From assembly GCA_034439475.1 (NCBI GenBank), contig JAWXAN010000031.1, positions 1 through 64,000 on the forward strand: a stretch of DNA of 64,000 nt. The letters are read 5' to 3'. The number at the start of each line of letters is the position of its first letter. Position 1 is the stretch's first letter. This stretch comes from Candidatus Zixiibacteriota bacterium (GTDB lineage Bacteria; Zixibacteria; MSB-5A5; GN15; FEB-12). The notes beneath the pieces are model-generated. The model made no database searches. It was given only the letters and a program-made list of their open reading frames with translations, and was not told the origin of the DNA. Shown here piece by piece: positions 45,961 through 53,916 of the stretch. The position numbers and the translations under genes are program-made.

Positions 45961-48051
45961 CTAATGCCCAGTGTCTCCGTTGCGCTCGGCTTTATGAGCA
46001 TCAATAATCTTTTGCGCCGTCTCATGCGGGACCTCTTCATAATGCGAGAAAGATGTCGCATAGACACCCTGCCCCTGAGTCATCGACCGTAAATCAACCG
46101 AGTACTGATACAATTCCCCTTGAGGAACAAGGGCCTTGATCTTTTGACTATGCCCCTCAGGCTCCATCCCGGCAATCTTGCCGCGCCGAGATGAAAGATC
46201 TCCCATGACATCGCCGGTATAGGTGTCCGGCACGGTCACCTCGATACTATAAATTGGCTCGAGAATCACAGGCTTCGCTTCAAGAAATCCTTCCCTGAAA
46301 GCCATCATCCCGGCAATTTTGAATGCCATATCGGAAGAATCAACATCATGATAGGAGCCAAAATAAAGAGTGGCTTTGACATCCACGATGGGCGCTCCCG
46401 CAAGCGAGCCATTCTGCAGGGCCTCTAGTACGCCCTTCTCGACTGCCGGTACATATTTGCCGGGGATAACCCCGCCCGTGATGGCATCTACAAATTCAAA
46501 CCCCGCCCCTCTTGCATTTGGCTCGAGTCTGAGATAAACATCGCCGTACTGTCCGCGCCCGCCGGACTGCTTTTTGTGTTTGTGCTGTTTGTCAGCTTTC
46601 CCTTTTATAGTCTCGCGGTATGGGATTTTCGGTTTCGCCGTCTCAATCTCAACCCCGAAGCGTTTTCGAAGTTTTTCCATCAATATCTCAATATGCGTCG
46701 AGCCTTGAGCGTAAAGCACCTGCTGATGAAGTGCGCCATCCTGAACGATCTTGAAAGTCGGATCCTCCTCATGAAGCTTATGAAGTCCCGCGGCAACTTT
46801 TTCCTCGTCTCCCTTATGCTTAGGCTTGACCGCGACGTCCATTACCGGTGTGGGGTAAGCAATTTGGGGAATAGTCACGCCAAAATCTTTATCAGCCAAT
46901 GTATTTCCGGTGTGTGTGCTCTTTAGTTTGACGAGCACGCCAATATCACCCGCTGGAGTGCCATGAGTATCTATTCTATTTTTGCCTTGGAAAGTATAGG
47001 TATGGGCTACCCGCTCAAAACTGCTGTTGACCTGGTTGACAACATCGGCTCCCTGCTTGACTGTGCCTGAGAATACGCGGTAGAATGACATATCGCCAAG
47101 ATGCCCTTCAGACATCGTCTTGAAAATAAAAGCTACTGTCTTGCCATTCGGATCGCATGGTATGCTCATCTCAGTTGTCGTGCCGGTCTTGAGCACCTTG
47201 ACCGGGGGCATATCTTTGGGCGAAGGAAGATATTCGGCTATAAACTCAAGCATTGTCTGTATCCCGACATTCTTCTCAGCCGAACCGAAAAGTACCGGAT
47301 AGAGTGATTTGTTAATAAGTCCGCTCAGGATACCCTTTTGAATGTCGGCATCGTTCAATGTGCCATCGGCGAAATATTTCTCGATGAGACTGTCATCGGC
47401 TTCGGCGGCAACTTCGATAAGTTTCGCGCGCTCGTTCTGCACTTGGTCTTTCATATTGTCAGGAATTGGAATTTCAATTCGCCCGCCTTTGTCATCAAAA
47501 GTATATGCCTTCTGATGAAGCAAGTCGACGATTCCCTTGAAGGTCGCGGCTTCGCCAATTGGTAATTCCACGGCCACTGCTTGTTTGCCGAAGGAATTAG
47601 TTATCGAGTCGAGATTTTTCTGCAAACTGGCATGTTCTTTGGCCATCTTATTCACAAAAAAGAAACGGGCAACATTACTCTTTTCGATTGCCCGCCACTG
47701 CAACTGCGTTCCGATCTCCACCCCTGCGGTGGCATCGATTACAATGCCGACGGCATCGCTCACTTTGAGCGCTGCAAGCAATTCACCGATAAAATCGGCA
47801 TGGCCGGGACAGTCAAATAAATTAAGCTTGATCCCTTTACATTCACAGGCAAGCAATTTTGATGATATCGATGTGCGATGATTTATTTCGGCATCGGTGT
47901 AATCAAAGAGTGAACTGCCATCATCGACACGGCCGATTCGGTTATTGACTCCGCACGTAAATGCAACCGCATCGGCCAAACTCGTCTTTCCCGAACCTCT
48001 TTGTCCGGCAAGACAGACATTTCTGATTTTTTCCGTTGGATAATCTTTCAT
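45961..48051 (-). CDS. Elongation factor G paralogue (EF-G2 type)
   Basis: A 696-residue EF-G-like GTPase. The P-loop is GQRGSGKT (16-23) instead of the usual AHIDAGKT, G3 is DCPGH (80-84), and G4 is NKMA (134-137), where the Asp that selects guanine is Ala. Domains II-V are present (QSGGRGQYGDVYLRLEP in domain IV; MTQGQGVYATSF near the end). This is the divergent EF-G2/FusA2 class rather than the housekeeping EF-G; a function besides translocation, or relaxed nucleotide use, is possible. It has its own consensus promoter and no str-operon neighbours. Confidence 0.9.
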   Translation of the reverse strand: MKDYPTEKIRNVCLAGQRGSGKTSLADAVAFTCGVNNRIGRVDDGSSLFDYTDAEINHRTSISSKLLACECKGIKLNLFDCPGHADFIGELLAALKVSDAVGIVIDATAGVEIGTQLQWRAIEKSNVARFFFVNKMAKEHASLQKNLDSITNSFGKQAVAVELPIGEAATFKGIVDLLHQKAYTFDDKGGRIEIPIPDNMKDQVQNERAKLIEVAAEADDSLIEKYFADGTLNDADIQKGILSGLINKSLYPVLFGSAEKNVGIQTMLEFIAEYLPSPKDMPPVKVLKTGTTTEMSIPCDPNGKTVAFIFKTMSEGHLGDMSFYRVFSGTVKQGADVVNQVNSSFERVAHTYTFQGKNRIDTHGTPAGDIGVLVKLKSTHTGNTLADKDFGVTIPQIAYPTPVMDVAVKPKHKGDEEKVAAGLHKLHEEDPTFKIVQDGALHQQVLYAQGSTHIEILMEKLRKRFGVEIETAKPKIPYRETIKGKADKQHKHKKQSGGRGQYGDVYLRLEPNARGAGFEFVDAITGGVIPGKYVPAVEKGVLEALQNGSLAGAPIVDVKATLYFGSYHDVDSSDMAFKIAGMMAFREGFLEAKPVILEPIYSIEVTVPDTYTGDVMGDLSSRRGKIAGMEPEGHSQKIKALVPQGELYQYSVDLRSMTQGQGVYATSFSHYEEVPHETAQKIIDAHKAERNGDTGH

Positions 48052-48128
48052 TGAGCTACCTCCGAACAGTCTTTACATTAGCCCGCATTGCGAAGCGGGA
48101 TACAATCGAAGTTCCAAGTGTCATTTGA

Positions 48129-48157
48129 ATTATATCATACTGTGCGAGATTTGTCAA
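48129..48157 (-). promoter_or_regulatory. Consensus sigma-70 promoter of EF-G paralogue
   Basis: Minus-strand TTGACA (48157-48152), exactly 17 nt, then TATAAT (48134-48129): both hexamers are perfect. It faces the EF-G2-type gene starting at 48051 and predicts strong constitutive transcription. Confidence 0.85.
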
Positions 48158-48196
48158 ACCGATTCGTTCAAGGTCTCCTGTCTGTTCCAAAAAGGG

Positions 48197-48241
48197 CAAA
48201 AAAACACCCCATTTGGCAGTTCTAAGTCGCAAAATGGGGTG
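48197..48241 (-). terminator. Intrinsic terminator of yceI-like gene
   Basis: Stem CACCCCATTT (48205-48214) with AAATGGGGTG (48232-48241), followed on the minus strand by a run of seven T. It lies 20 bases after the YceI gene stop. Confidence 0.88.
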
Positions 48242-48260
48242 AAACGATCGGGAATGACTC

Positions 48261-48854
48261 TTACTTACTTTTCTTGCTTCGGGCCTCTACCTCTAAAAAT
48301 AGGGAGACTTCATCCCCTACGGTGAAGCCGCCGCCCTCAAGCGGTTGGTTCCATTTCACGTTGAAATCCTGGCGGTTTATCTTGCCAACAGCCGAGAATC
48401 CGGCCACGGCAGTTGTGTCCGATGTGGGTCTTGAACCATTATATTCGGCTTCGAGCGTGACGGGTTTGGTTGTCCCTTTCATGGTCAAATCACCAAAAAT
48501 GGTAAACTTGTTATCCACGACAGGGGTAATCTTGGTTGACTTGAAGGTTATAGTCGGGAAGGAATCCACCGCAAAAAAGTCAGGTGATTTCAGATGTCCA
48601 TCACGGTCTTCGTTGTCGGTGTTAATAGAAGCGGCTTGGATAGTCACTTCGGTTGACGCCGCGCTGAAATCTTTTCCATCATAATTGATGGTTCCTGAAA
48701 AATCGGTAAAGTTACCGGTGGCCTTCGCTACGAGAAGGTGCGAAACTTTGAAGGCGACCGAAGAGTGCTTGGTGTCGATTTTCCACTCTGCGGCCTGTGC
48801 GGATAGACCGAGCGCGAAAATCGCTGCGGTTGCAAGGGCAACACGTTTAAACAT
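48261..48854 (-). CDS. YceI-family periplasmic protein
   Basis: A 197-residue exported protein: signal MFKRVALATAAIFALG ending AQA, then a YceI lipocalin-like fold (WKIDTKHSSVAFKVSHL, GTINYDGKDFSAASTEVTI, HLKSPDFFAVDSFPTITF, GDLTMKGTTKPVTLE). YceI proteins bind polyisoprenoid or similar lipids. The ATG at 48854 has GGAGGA upstream; longer frames skip the signal peptide start. Ends in an intrinsic terminator. Confidence 0.92.
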   Translation of the reverse strand: MFKRVALATAAIFALGLSAQAAEWKIDTKHSSVAFKVSHLLVAKATGNFTDFSGTINYDGKDFSAASTEVTIQAASINTDNEDRDGHLKSPDFFAVDSFPTITFKSTKITPVVDNKFTIFGDLTMKGTTKPVTLEAEYNGSRPTSDTTAVAGFSAVGKINRQDFNVKWNQPLEGGGFTVGDEVSLFLEVEARSKKSK

Positions 48855-48993
48855 TGGACTTCCTCCCAGAATTATCGTTAAGTGTTTTTCCATATCAGCC
48901 AGTTTTAACAGCAATCAGGTTAATTGGTTCTGGATTGACCGGCAAGCTTTATATTTATCGATGTTTAATTGAGAATCAGCTAAAGCCATACTT

Positions 48994-49623
48994 TTACTGC
49001 TTAAGCGCTTTCCTTTGTCGAACAGCTTCAAATAAGGTAACTCCGGTCGCAACGGAGACATTAAGGCTTTCCACAGACCCCAACATTGGAATACTCGCCA
49101 GAAAATCACATTTATCAGCTGTCAGTCGCCGTATCCCCTCTCCCTCTGATCCCATAACTATGGCCAATGGGCCTTTGAAATCAATATCGTAAATTGATTT
49201 GGTCGCTTGGTCTGTAGTCCCGACAACCCAGATATTTCTCTTTTTGAGCTGATCGATTATCCGGGCAAGATTTGTCACTTGGACAAACGGGACATGTTCA
49301 GCTGCCCCACAGGCGATTTTCCTGACAGTGTCGGTCATGGAAACCGAGCGATCTCTTGGGGCCACAACCGCGTGTACCCCAGCGGCATCGGCGGAGCGTA
49401 AACAGGCGCCTAAATTATGCGGGTCCTGTACCTGATCCAAAATCAGCAGGAACGGCGGAACAGCCAATTTGTCCAAAATCGAAAATAGCTGATCATCGAT
49501 TAGCGTATCTATTCGCGCCGTTAGATCAACATGACGATTGGTTCTTGCGGTTTTCTTCGGACCACCGGCTGGTTTGGCAAAGGACTTTTTAAACATAACT
49601 TGGCTAATATCAGTCATCTGCAA
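48994..49623 (-). CDS. rlmB: TrmH/SpoU rRNA 2'-O-methyltransferase (RlmB-like, short N-terminus)
   Basis: A 209-residue SPOUT methyltransferase with the three family motifs: [20 protein letters not shown] (motif 1), [13 protein letters not shown] (motif 2) and [18 protein letters not shown] (motif 3), which bind S-adenosylmethionine through a knot. RlmB methylates 23S rRNA G2251. Typical RlmB has an extra N-terminal L30e-like RNA-binding domain; here only about 65 basic residues precede motif 1, so that domain is missing. It may use another site or partner. No ribosome site is clear for the ATG. Confidence 0.85.
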   Translation of the reverse strand: MQMTDISQVMFKKSFAKPAGGPKKTARTNRHVDLTARIDTLIDDQLFSILDKLAVPPFLLILDQVQDPHNLGACLRSADAAGVHAVVAPRDRSVSMTDTVRKIACGAAEHVPFVQVTNLARIIDQLKKRNIWVVGTTDQATKSIYDIDFKGPLAIVMGSEGEGIRRLTADKCDFLASIPMLGSVESLNVSVATGVTLFEAVRQRKALKQ

Positions 49624-49755
49624 AGGATTGTAAAGAAATGGATTACAGGCGCAAGAAGAATTAAGCGCAAATATCCATAATTCTTTTGTCAGATATTGCT
49701 GTATTTCCTGTATATTATGCCAGATGTACGAACGCCTCCAATTCAGGGTTATCTC

Positions 49756-50958
49756 ATGATATTAAGAATACTTACTACGCTATGCTTCTTTTTAGTTTCT
49801 GTTTTGTTCCTATCCTGTGATGGCAGTAAGCCTCCCGATGGGCCCGTTGACCCCGGTCCTGATACTACGCCGCCGACAGCCTCTTTATCAAATCCAAGCG
49901 ATGGCAGCATTATCGGAGACAGCGTGACTATTATTGTCGACGCTGCTGATAATGTCGGTGTCAGTTTTGTAGAATTTTATCTCGATGGGTCGCATGTTCC
50001 TGGGGCAACTGACAGCCTCGCTCCGTTTCAGTATCATTGGGATGCGTCGTCGCTTATCCTCAGCAGTGCGCATGTCATAATCGCACGAGTGTATGACGCC
50101 GCTGACAATAGTAAAACGACAACACCCATAACCGTCTATTCAAAAATGAAAGATCCCGACGCGCCGCTTGTATCTCAATTCGCCTATCCCCCGGACAGTT
50201 CAGTCATCGGCAATTCGGTACTTGTGCAGGTGGCGGCAAGTTCCGGTGCCGGCATTTCCCGTGTTCAATTTTTTGTGAACGGAACTGCCCCTGTTCTGAA
50301 TGGTATCGACAGCATCGCTCCGTATGAATATACATGGAACACAATGAATCATCCTCTTGCAAGCGCCAACTTGCTCTCCACCATTACGACAGACTTGGCT
50401 GGTAAAAAGGATACGTCCGAATCGCTTGTGCTATTCGCAGAGTGGCGAATGATGATATCCGATGACGATTCCGCCCTTCCGCGCGACCTGAGCGCTTTGT
50501 ACATCAGGAGCACCTTGACTAACAAACTTCAGTTCAGAGTTGAAATAAAACCGGGCTGGGGACAATACAAAGACACTGCAACTGGAATTGATGTTGCTCT
50601 CTTTTTTGATACCGACCGCAACGCCGGGACAGGAGCCTTCACAGTTGCAGGCGGAACGATTCCGATAAATGATATCGGAGCCGATTACAGAGCGGTTGTC
50701 GGATTTCATGGTGATGTTGTGGATCAGTTTTCAGGGACTTGGGGCTTCATACGGAACATAGCTCCTTTGTCCGTGCCCAATAACGGCAACGCCTTTGAAT
50801 TTTCGCTTCTGCTTCTCGATCTTGGCAACCCGGCGGCCATTGATATCGTCGGAGCTAATGTGAATCTGATTGCCAATCCTGATACTTGGGACTGGGCTCC
50901 AAATCAAGGCGCCGGACATGTCACATATTTTGTCGACAAGAAATATATCTCTCAATAG
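49756..50958 (+). CDS. Lipoprotein with two bacterial Ig-like domains
   Basis: A 400-residue exported protein from ATG 49756: signal with lipobox-like LFLSC, then a Pro/Asp-rich linker and two bacterial Ig-like (Big_17 type) domains ([20 protein letters not shown] and [16 protein letters not shown]). The last 170 residues are an unfamiliar beta-rich domain with [13 protein letters not shown], which looks like a calcium-binding loop. A surface or periplasmic adhesin-like role is inferred. AGGG stands about eight bases before the ATG. A terminator-like hairpin follows. Confidence 0.78.
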   Translation: MILRILTTLCFFLVSVLFLSCDGSKPPDGPVDPGPDTTPPTASLSNPSDGSIIGDSVTIIVDAADNVGVSFVEFYLDGSHVPGATDSLAPFQYHWDASSLILSSAHVIIARVYDAADNSKTTTPITVYSKMKDPDAPLVSQFAYPPDSSVIGNSVLVQVAASSGAGISRVQFFVNGTAPVLNGIDSIAPYEYTWNTMNHPLASANLLSTITTDLAGKKDTSESLVLFAEWRMMISDDDSALPRDLSALYIRSTLTNKLQFRVEIKPGWGQYKDTATGIDVALFFDTDRNAGTGAFTVAGGTIPINDIGADYRAVVGFHGDVVDQFSGTWGFIRNIAPLSVPNNGNAFEFSLLLLDLGNPAAIDIVGANVNLIANPDTWDWAPNQGAGHVTYFVDKKYISQ

Positions 50959-50990
50959 AATATTATCTTAAATACCATTACCGAATAATC

Positions 50991-51021
50991 AAAAAGCTTG
51001 GCAGTTATCATACTGCCAAGC
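50991..51021. terminator. Bidirectional terminator candidate
   Basis: Perfect 10-bp stem GCTTGGCAGT/ACTGCCAAGC (50996-51021) with 6-nt loop; on the minus strand it runs into TTTTT. It serves the frameshifted DUF2267 gene and possibly the Ig-like lipoprotein gene on the other strand. Confidence 0.78.
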
Positions 51022-51057
51022 CAATTAAATTAGCGTGTGACCTTGTTGGATCGCGTA

Positions 51058-51479
51058 CTAGTGACGACGAATGTCGGGAGGTGTCTGCAACCTCGGGACT
51101 GTGGCATTTTTCACTGCTTCGGCCCATTCACCGGAGAGATTCTTGCTCAACTGGGTGAAGCGCTCGACGCCGACAGCCGTCTTGGCAGTCTGCCAAACGG
51201 TGTTGACTAATTCCAGAGCCTGTGTATCATCAAGCTTGAACTGACGGCCGACAAGTCTTACATACTCACCGATCGGAAGTTATTCGGATCGGACATGTGA
51301 CCGCGAAGTCTTTCAAACGAAAGCTCCGAAGGAAGCTTCTCTGTCAAATTGCGGGCCTGTGGCTCCTGAACATAGGTTGTCAGCAGACCGAGAACAGTCT
51401 TGACTGCGGCATCGGCTGTTCTGTCATCCTGGATATAGCCAAGCTGACGCACTTTCTGGGTGAAATTTTGATATTCCAT
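51058..51479 (-). pseudogene. DUF2267-like gene with a one-base frameshift
   Basis: The frame from ATG 51479 (AAGGAGG upstream) encodes MEYQNFTQKVRQLG to DPNNF and then stops. A second frame runs on from there (IGEYVRLVGRQFKLDD, VERFTQLSKNLSGEWAEAV) to TAG at 51058. Adding one base to a short C run (plus-strand GG near 51275) joins them into one 140-residue DUF2267 protein. The family is widespread and of unknown function. Either the gene is broken or the assembly has a homopolymer error; both halves look conserved. Confidence 0.8.
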
Positions 51480-51834
51480 TAAGAATCCTCCTTGAAAAAT
51501 GACAGGTAGTAAAATCAAGGCGGGAGCTTTGTTTTTACTGGTTAAAAGAGAGAACTACCTGAACTGTCACTGCCCGCCCAACTCTTTCTCTAATCTTACT
51601 CTTTGGATAAAGGTCAGGTTCCAAAAGATTGACGTGCGATGTACGAATAGATTGAGAACTTTAGAAAACGCGCCGACCCGGCAACATTTCGCAACTGTGT
51701 TAGTCTGAAGGTAGTAATACTTTGCCACCGGGATTCCGCGGATGTCGATAACAACAAAGCAAAGTATTAACAAAGAAAAAGCGCGGGGCCGACAAAAAAG
51801 ACCCCGCACTTGTATAAGAAACCGATTCCGATTG
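51480..51834. other. Intergenic region with terminator, no gene
   Basis: Small open frames on both strands lack ribosome sites and look spurious. It contains an AATACTTTGC/GCAAAGTATT inverted repeat (51716-51768) and the terminator of the Cys-rich gene. Confidence 0.6.
51774..51808 (-). terminator. Terminator of Cys-rich gene
   Basis: Stem GTGCGGGG/CCCCGCGC with a T-rich loop, followed on the minus strand by TTTTTC. It lies 26 bases after the stop at 51835. Confidence 0.78.
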
Positions 51835-52221
51835 TTAGATCGTCGATTCCGATTTCACACAACAGCCCTCGCATGATTCACAAGGACCATCGCATTTATC
51901 TTCACAGACCATCGTGCAGACTGCCGCCTCAGTCGCTACTGCCAGAGTAGAGACTTCCGTAGAAGCAGTCAGCGAAGCGCCAGCTCCACACTGGCTCGGA
52001 TCACATGGCTGACACGGCCCAACACACGAGCCGGGCGGACATGGTTCGCAGCAGCAGCCGCCATCTGATGCGGCGCCCGAAGTTGTGGCTGTATTCATAG
52101 CACAGCCGAGAGCGGTTGAGCACAAGGTCTCAGTTGTCGAGGTGGATGACTTCGATGCGCCCAAAGCTACGAATAAACCGGCGCAAACGATAACACCAGA
52201 TAGGATGTTCTTAAATGACAT
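51835..52221 (-). CDS. Secreted cysteine-rich small protein
   Basis: A 128-residue protein with an N-terminal signal (ILSGVIVCAGLFVALGA) and 17 Cys after it in clusters (GGCCCEPCPPGSC, CQPCDPSQC, CEDKCDGPCESCEGCC). Such density suggests metal binding (metallothionein-like) or many disulfides. TAAGGAG lies seven bases upstream of the ATG and a terminator follows. The family is not recognised. The next gene upstream also encodes a small exported protein with Cys pairs, so they may act together. Confidence 0.75.
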   Translation of the reverse strand: MSFKNILSGVIVCAGLFVALGASKSSTSTTETLCSTALGCAMNTATTSGAASDGGCCCEPCPPGSCVGPCQPCDPSQCGAGASLTASTEVSTLAVATEAAVCTMVCEDKCDGPCESCEGCCVKSESTI

Positions 52222-52338
52222 ATATTCTCCTTAGATGTCCGCCAAGGCAAAAGACCACGCGAACATTCAATCGATTATTTTCTCAAGGCCCTACTCACAT
52301 ACATGTGTAAGGCCGTACTTCAATTTGGAAAAAGAAAA

Positions 52339-52785
52339 TTAAACGGTGGTCGGCGGACCACGGAGAGTAAATGAAAAGTCATAGAGAAGCTGATTGCTGA
52401 GCGGCGGCGCGTGGGTATCATAGCCATGAATATCAAAAACCGGCCGCTCGATGAATATCTCGGAATAAGTAAAATCAAGATCGTCATTTGAATCTGTCTG
52501 GAGAGTCAGGACAAAAGAGGGCGTGAAAGTGACTTCAACCGAAACAAAACAACAGGAAGTAACACCCGAAGACTGTTCGGATTTTGAACAATCGTCCGCC
52601 ATAGCGGCGCTACAACTGGTGACTCCGCACTCAAAGTTGTCAGCCGACTCGGGAGCAAACTCGCAACTGCCTTTGGGACATAGCACTATTCCGCCATTCA
52701 CGGCTTGCAGTGAAATCAGAGAGAATACCGCAATAGCTATAAGCGTCATTAATGAAGCCGATTCAGTTTTTGGTCGATTTGTCAT
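52339..52785 (-). CDS. Small exported protein with conserved Cys pairs
   Basis: A 148-residue protein with an N-terminal helix (LMTLIAIAVFSLISLQAV) and seven Cys in a short region after it (LCPKGSC, FECGVTSC, DDC, SCC). The end RGPPTTV resembles small exported proteins I recall from metal-related operons; this is weak. Start ATG 52785 or ATG 52800; neither has a good ribosome site. The first codons are duplicated upstream (see repeat at 52768-52851). Confidence 0.6.
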   Translation of the reverse strand: MTNRPKTESASLMTLIAIAVFSLISLQAVNGGIVLCPKGSCEFAPESADNFECGVTSCSAAMADDCSKSEQSSGVTSCCFVSVEVTFTPSFVLTLQTDSNDDLDFTYSEIFIERPVFDIHGYDTHAPPLSNQLLYDFSFTLRGPPTTV

Positions 52786-52851
52786 ACCATTATTAAACAT
52801 TAAATATTTTCAAACTGGTAATAGTTCCGCTTTTGGTCGATTTGTCATACC
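52768..52851. repeat. 21-bp direct repeat spanning a start codon
   Basis: The 21-bp segment 52768-52788 recurs at 52831-52851. On the minus strand each copy begins a reading frame MTNRPK: the downstream copy is the start of the exported protein, the upstream copy opens a 12-codon frame ending in TGA. Confidence 0.8.
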
Positions 52852-52865
52852 TGTCTTATACGCTT

Positions 52866-53201
52866 TCATACTGGTACAATATCGGCGAATTTAGAACTTT
52901 CGCAAGATAAAAGTGAGTGGTCTTGTTCACGTGCCAGAAATCGACTATCTCCTCTACCGGCACGTCTCAAGTATAAATCCAAGTTGGAAGGCGTAGCGGG
53001 CGTCTTTCCTGCAATCCGAGCAAGCATGATATCATTCCAATAGACAGTGTGCGCCAACTGCTCCCATATTGTCGCGACACTTTCCGCAACACGCTCACAC
53101 GCCTGTGCTGAGGTAACTGCTTCAAGGGCGATCATTGGGTTGACATGGGAGTGTTGAGCAGTGAGCGTTTCGAGCGCTACTTTGCGAAGTTCGGCTGATA
53201 T
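52866..53201 (-). CDS. DinB-like domain protein, possibly damaged
   Basis: The segment VAESVATIWEQLAHTVYWND then IMLARIAGKTP matches the DinB_2 four-helix fold, whose members are metal-binding, often thiol-linked enzymes. The frame reaches upstream of ATG 53135 without a stop; AGGAGA is placed five bases before an ATA at 53201, implying a rare start codon or a nearby sequence error. The C-terminus (from about residue 75) loses family character, and a different frame nearby looks more protein-like (VEEIVDFWHVNK). I suspect a decayed or frameshifted gene. Confidence 0.5.
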   Translation of the reverse strand: MSAELRKVALETLTAQHSHVNPMIALEAVTSAQACERVAESVATIWEQLAHTVYWNDIMLARIAGKTPATPSNLDLYLRRAGRGDSRFLAREQDHSLLSCESSKFADIVPV

Positions 53202-53559
53202 GTTTTCTCCTGTGTGACAAAGCTCATTTTGATGCTGCTAATTTATCGTGAAATACATCCTGATTGAACAAATGTCAATCAGAAGTTGGTGCGCGCAAAG
53301 CAGAGGGTAGTGCAAAGTTGAGAGAGCTTAACTTCAGGGCTTATATGCAGACACTTCCCGCTCCGTCATTGTGAGTTTCGCTTCGGAGTGAAACGTGGCA
53401 ATCTCAGTTCGTCTTCCGTGCAGTAAGACCTCTATTCTGTCATTCCAGTCCGCCATCGGCCGGGAATCCAGGGTAAATCATCGTGCAGGCCGTCTTCGAT
53501 CGGCACAACCTCATCTTAGATGGCTGTCGGGCAGAGACGCCCGACACCACTTTGATCCG
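53202..53559. other. Intergenic region with dispersed repeat
   Basis: No gene is visible. The right half carries the compound repeat described at 53439-53546. Confidence 0.6.
53439..53546. repeat. Compound dispersed element
   Basis: GTCATTCCAG (53439-53448) with GGAATCCAGG, then CGTGCAGGCCG, and ending in the perfect hairpin TGTCGGGC-AGAGAC-GCCCGACA (53525-53546). The same order of modules recurs at 57.8-58.3 kb. Confidence 0.75.
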
Positions 53560-53889
53560 CTACCCCTTAAACTTCAGCCGCTCGGCCCCCCTGTCTGACA
53601 TGAAATGATAATGCAAATACTCGACCTCCTGCCCGAATCCATTGTTTATCTGGACGCGGAAGTGATCCTCGATTCCAAGCTTTGTCGCCACATCTTTGAC
53701 GGCTTGATCAAGCAAGGCAATCACATCGGCTGGGGTTTCGAAAAAGTTCCGATATTCCGCTTTGGGAATAATAAGCAAGTGAACGGCTTCCTTGGGATTA
53801 ATATCGGCGATGACAATGACATCACCTGTCTCATGAAAGATTTTGGCCGAAATCTCTCTATTTATAATGCGGGTAAATATAGATGGCAT
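53560..53889 (-). CDS. HIT-family hydrolase, altered triad
   Basis: A 109-residue HIT protein (HINT type, nucleotide phosphoramidase). SIFTRIINREISAKIFHET and ADINPKEAVHLLIIPK are typical. The histidine triad reads YLHYHFM (91-97): the first His is Tyr, but the middle, nucleophilic His93 and the third His95 remain. The ATG at 53889 follows GGAGG at a rather long 13 bases; a TTG at 53916 is possible. It is directly downstream of the nuclease-like gene on the same strand. Confidence 0.87.
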   Translation of the reverse strand: MPSIFTRIINREISAKIFHETGDVIVIADINPKEAVHLLIIPKAEYRNFFETPADVIALLDQAVKDVATKLGIEDHFRVQINNGFGQEVEYLHYHFMSDRGAERLKFKG

Positions 53890-53916
53890 GGTGGATGTTA
53901 TACCTCCGTTGTTCAA

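Noticed and set aside
51567-51809. Eighty-codon minus-strand frame near the Cys-rich gene terminator
   Set aside because: It has no ribosome site, spans an inverted repeat and a terminator, and shows no domain.
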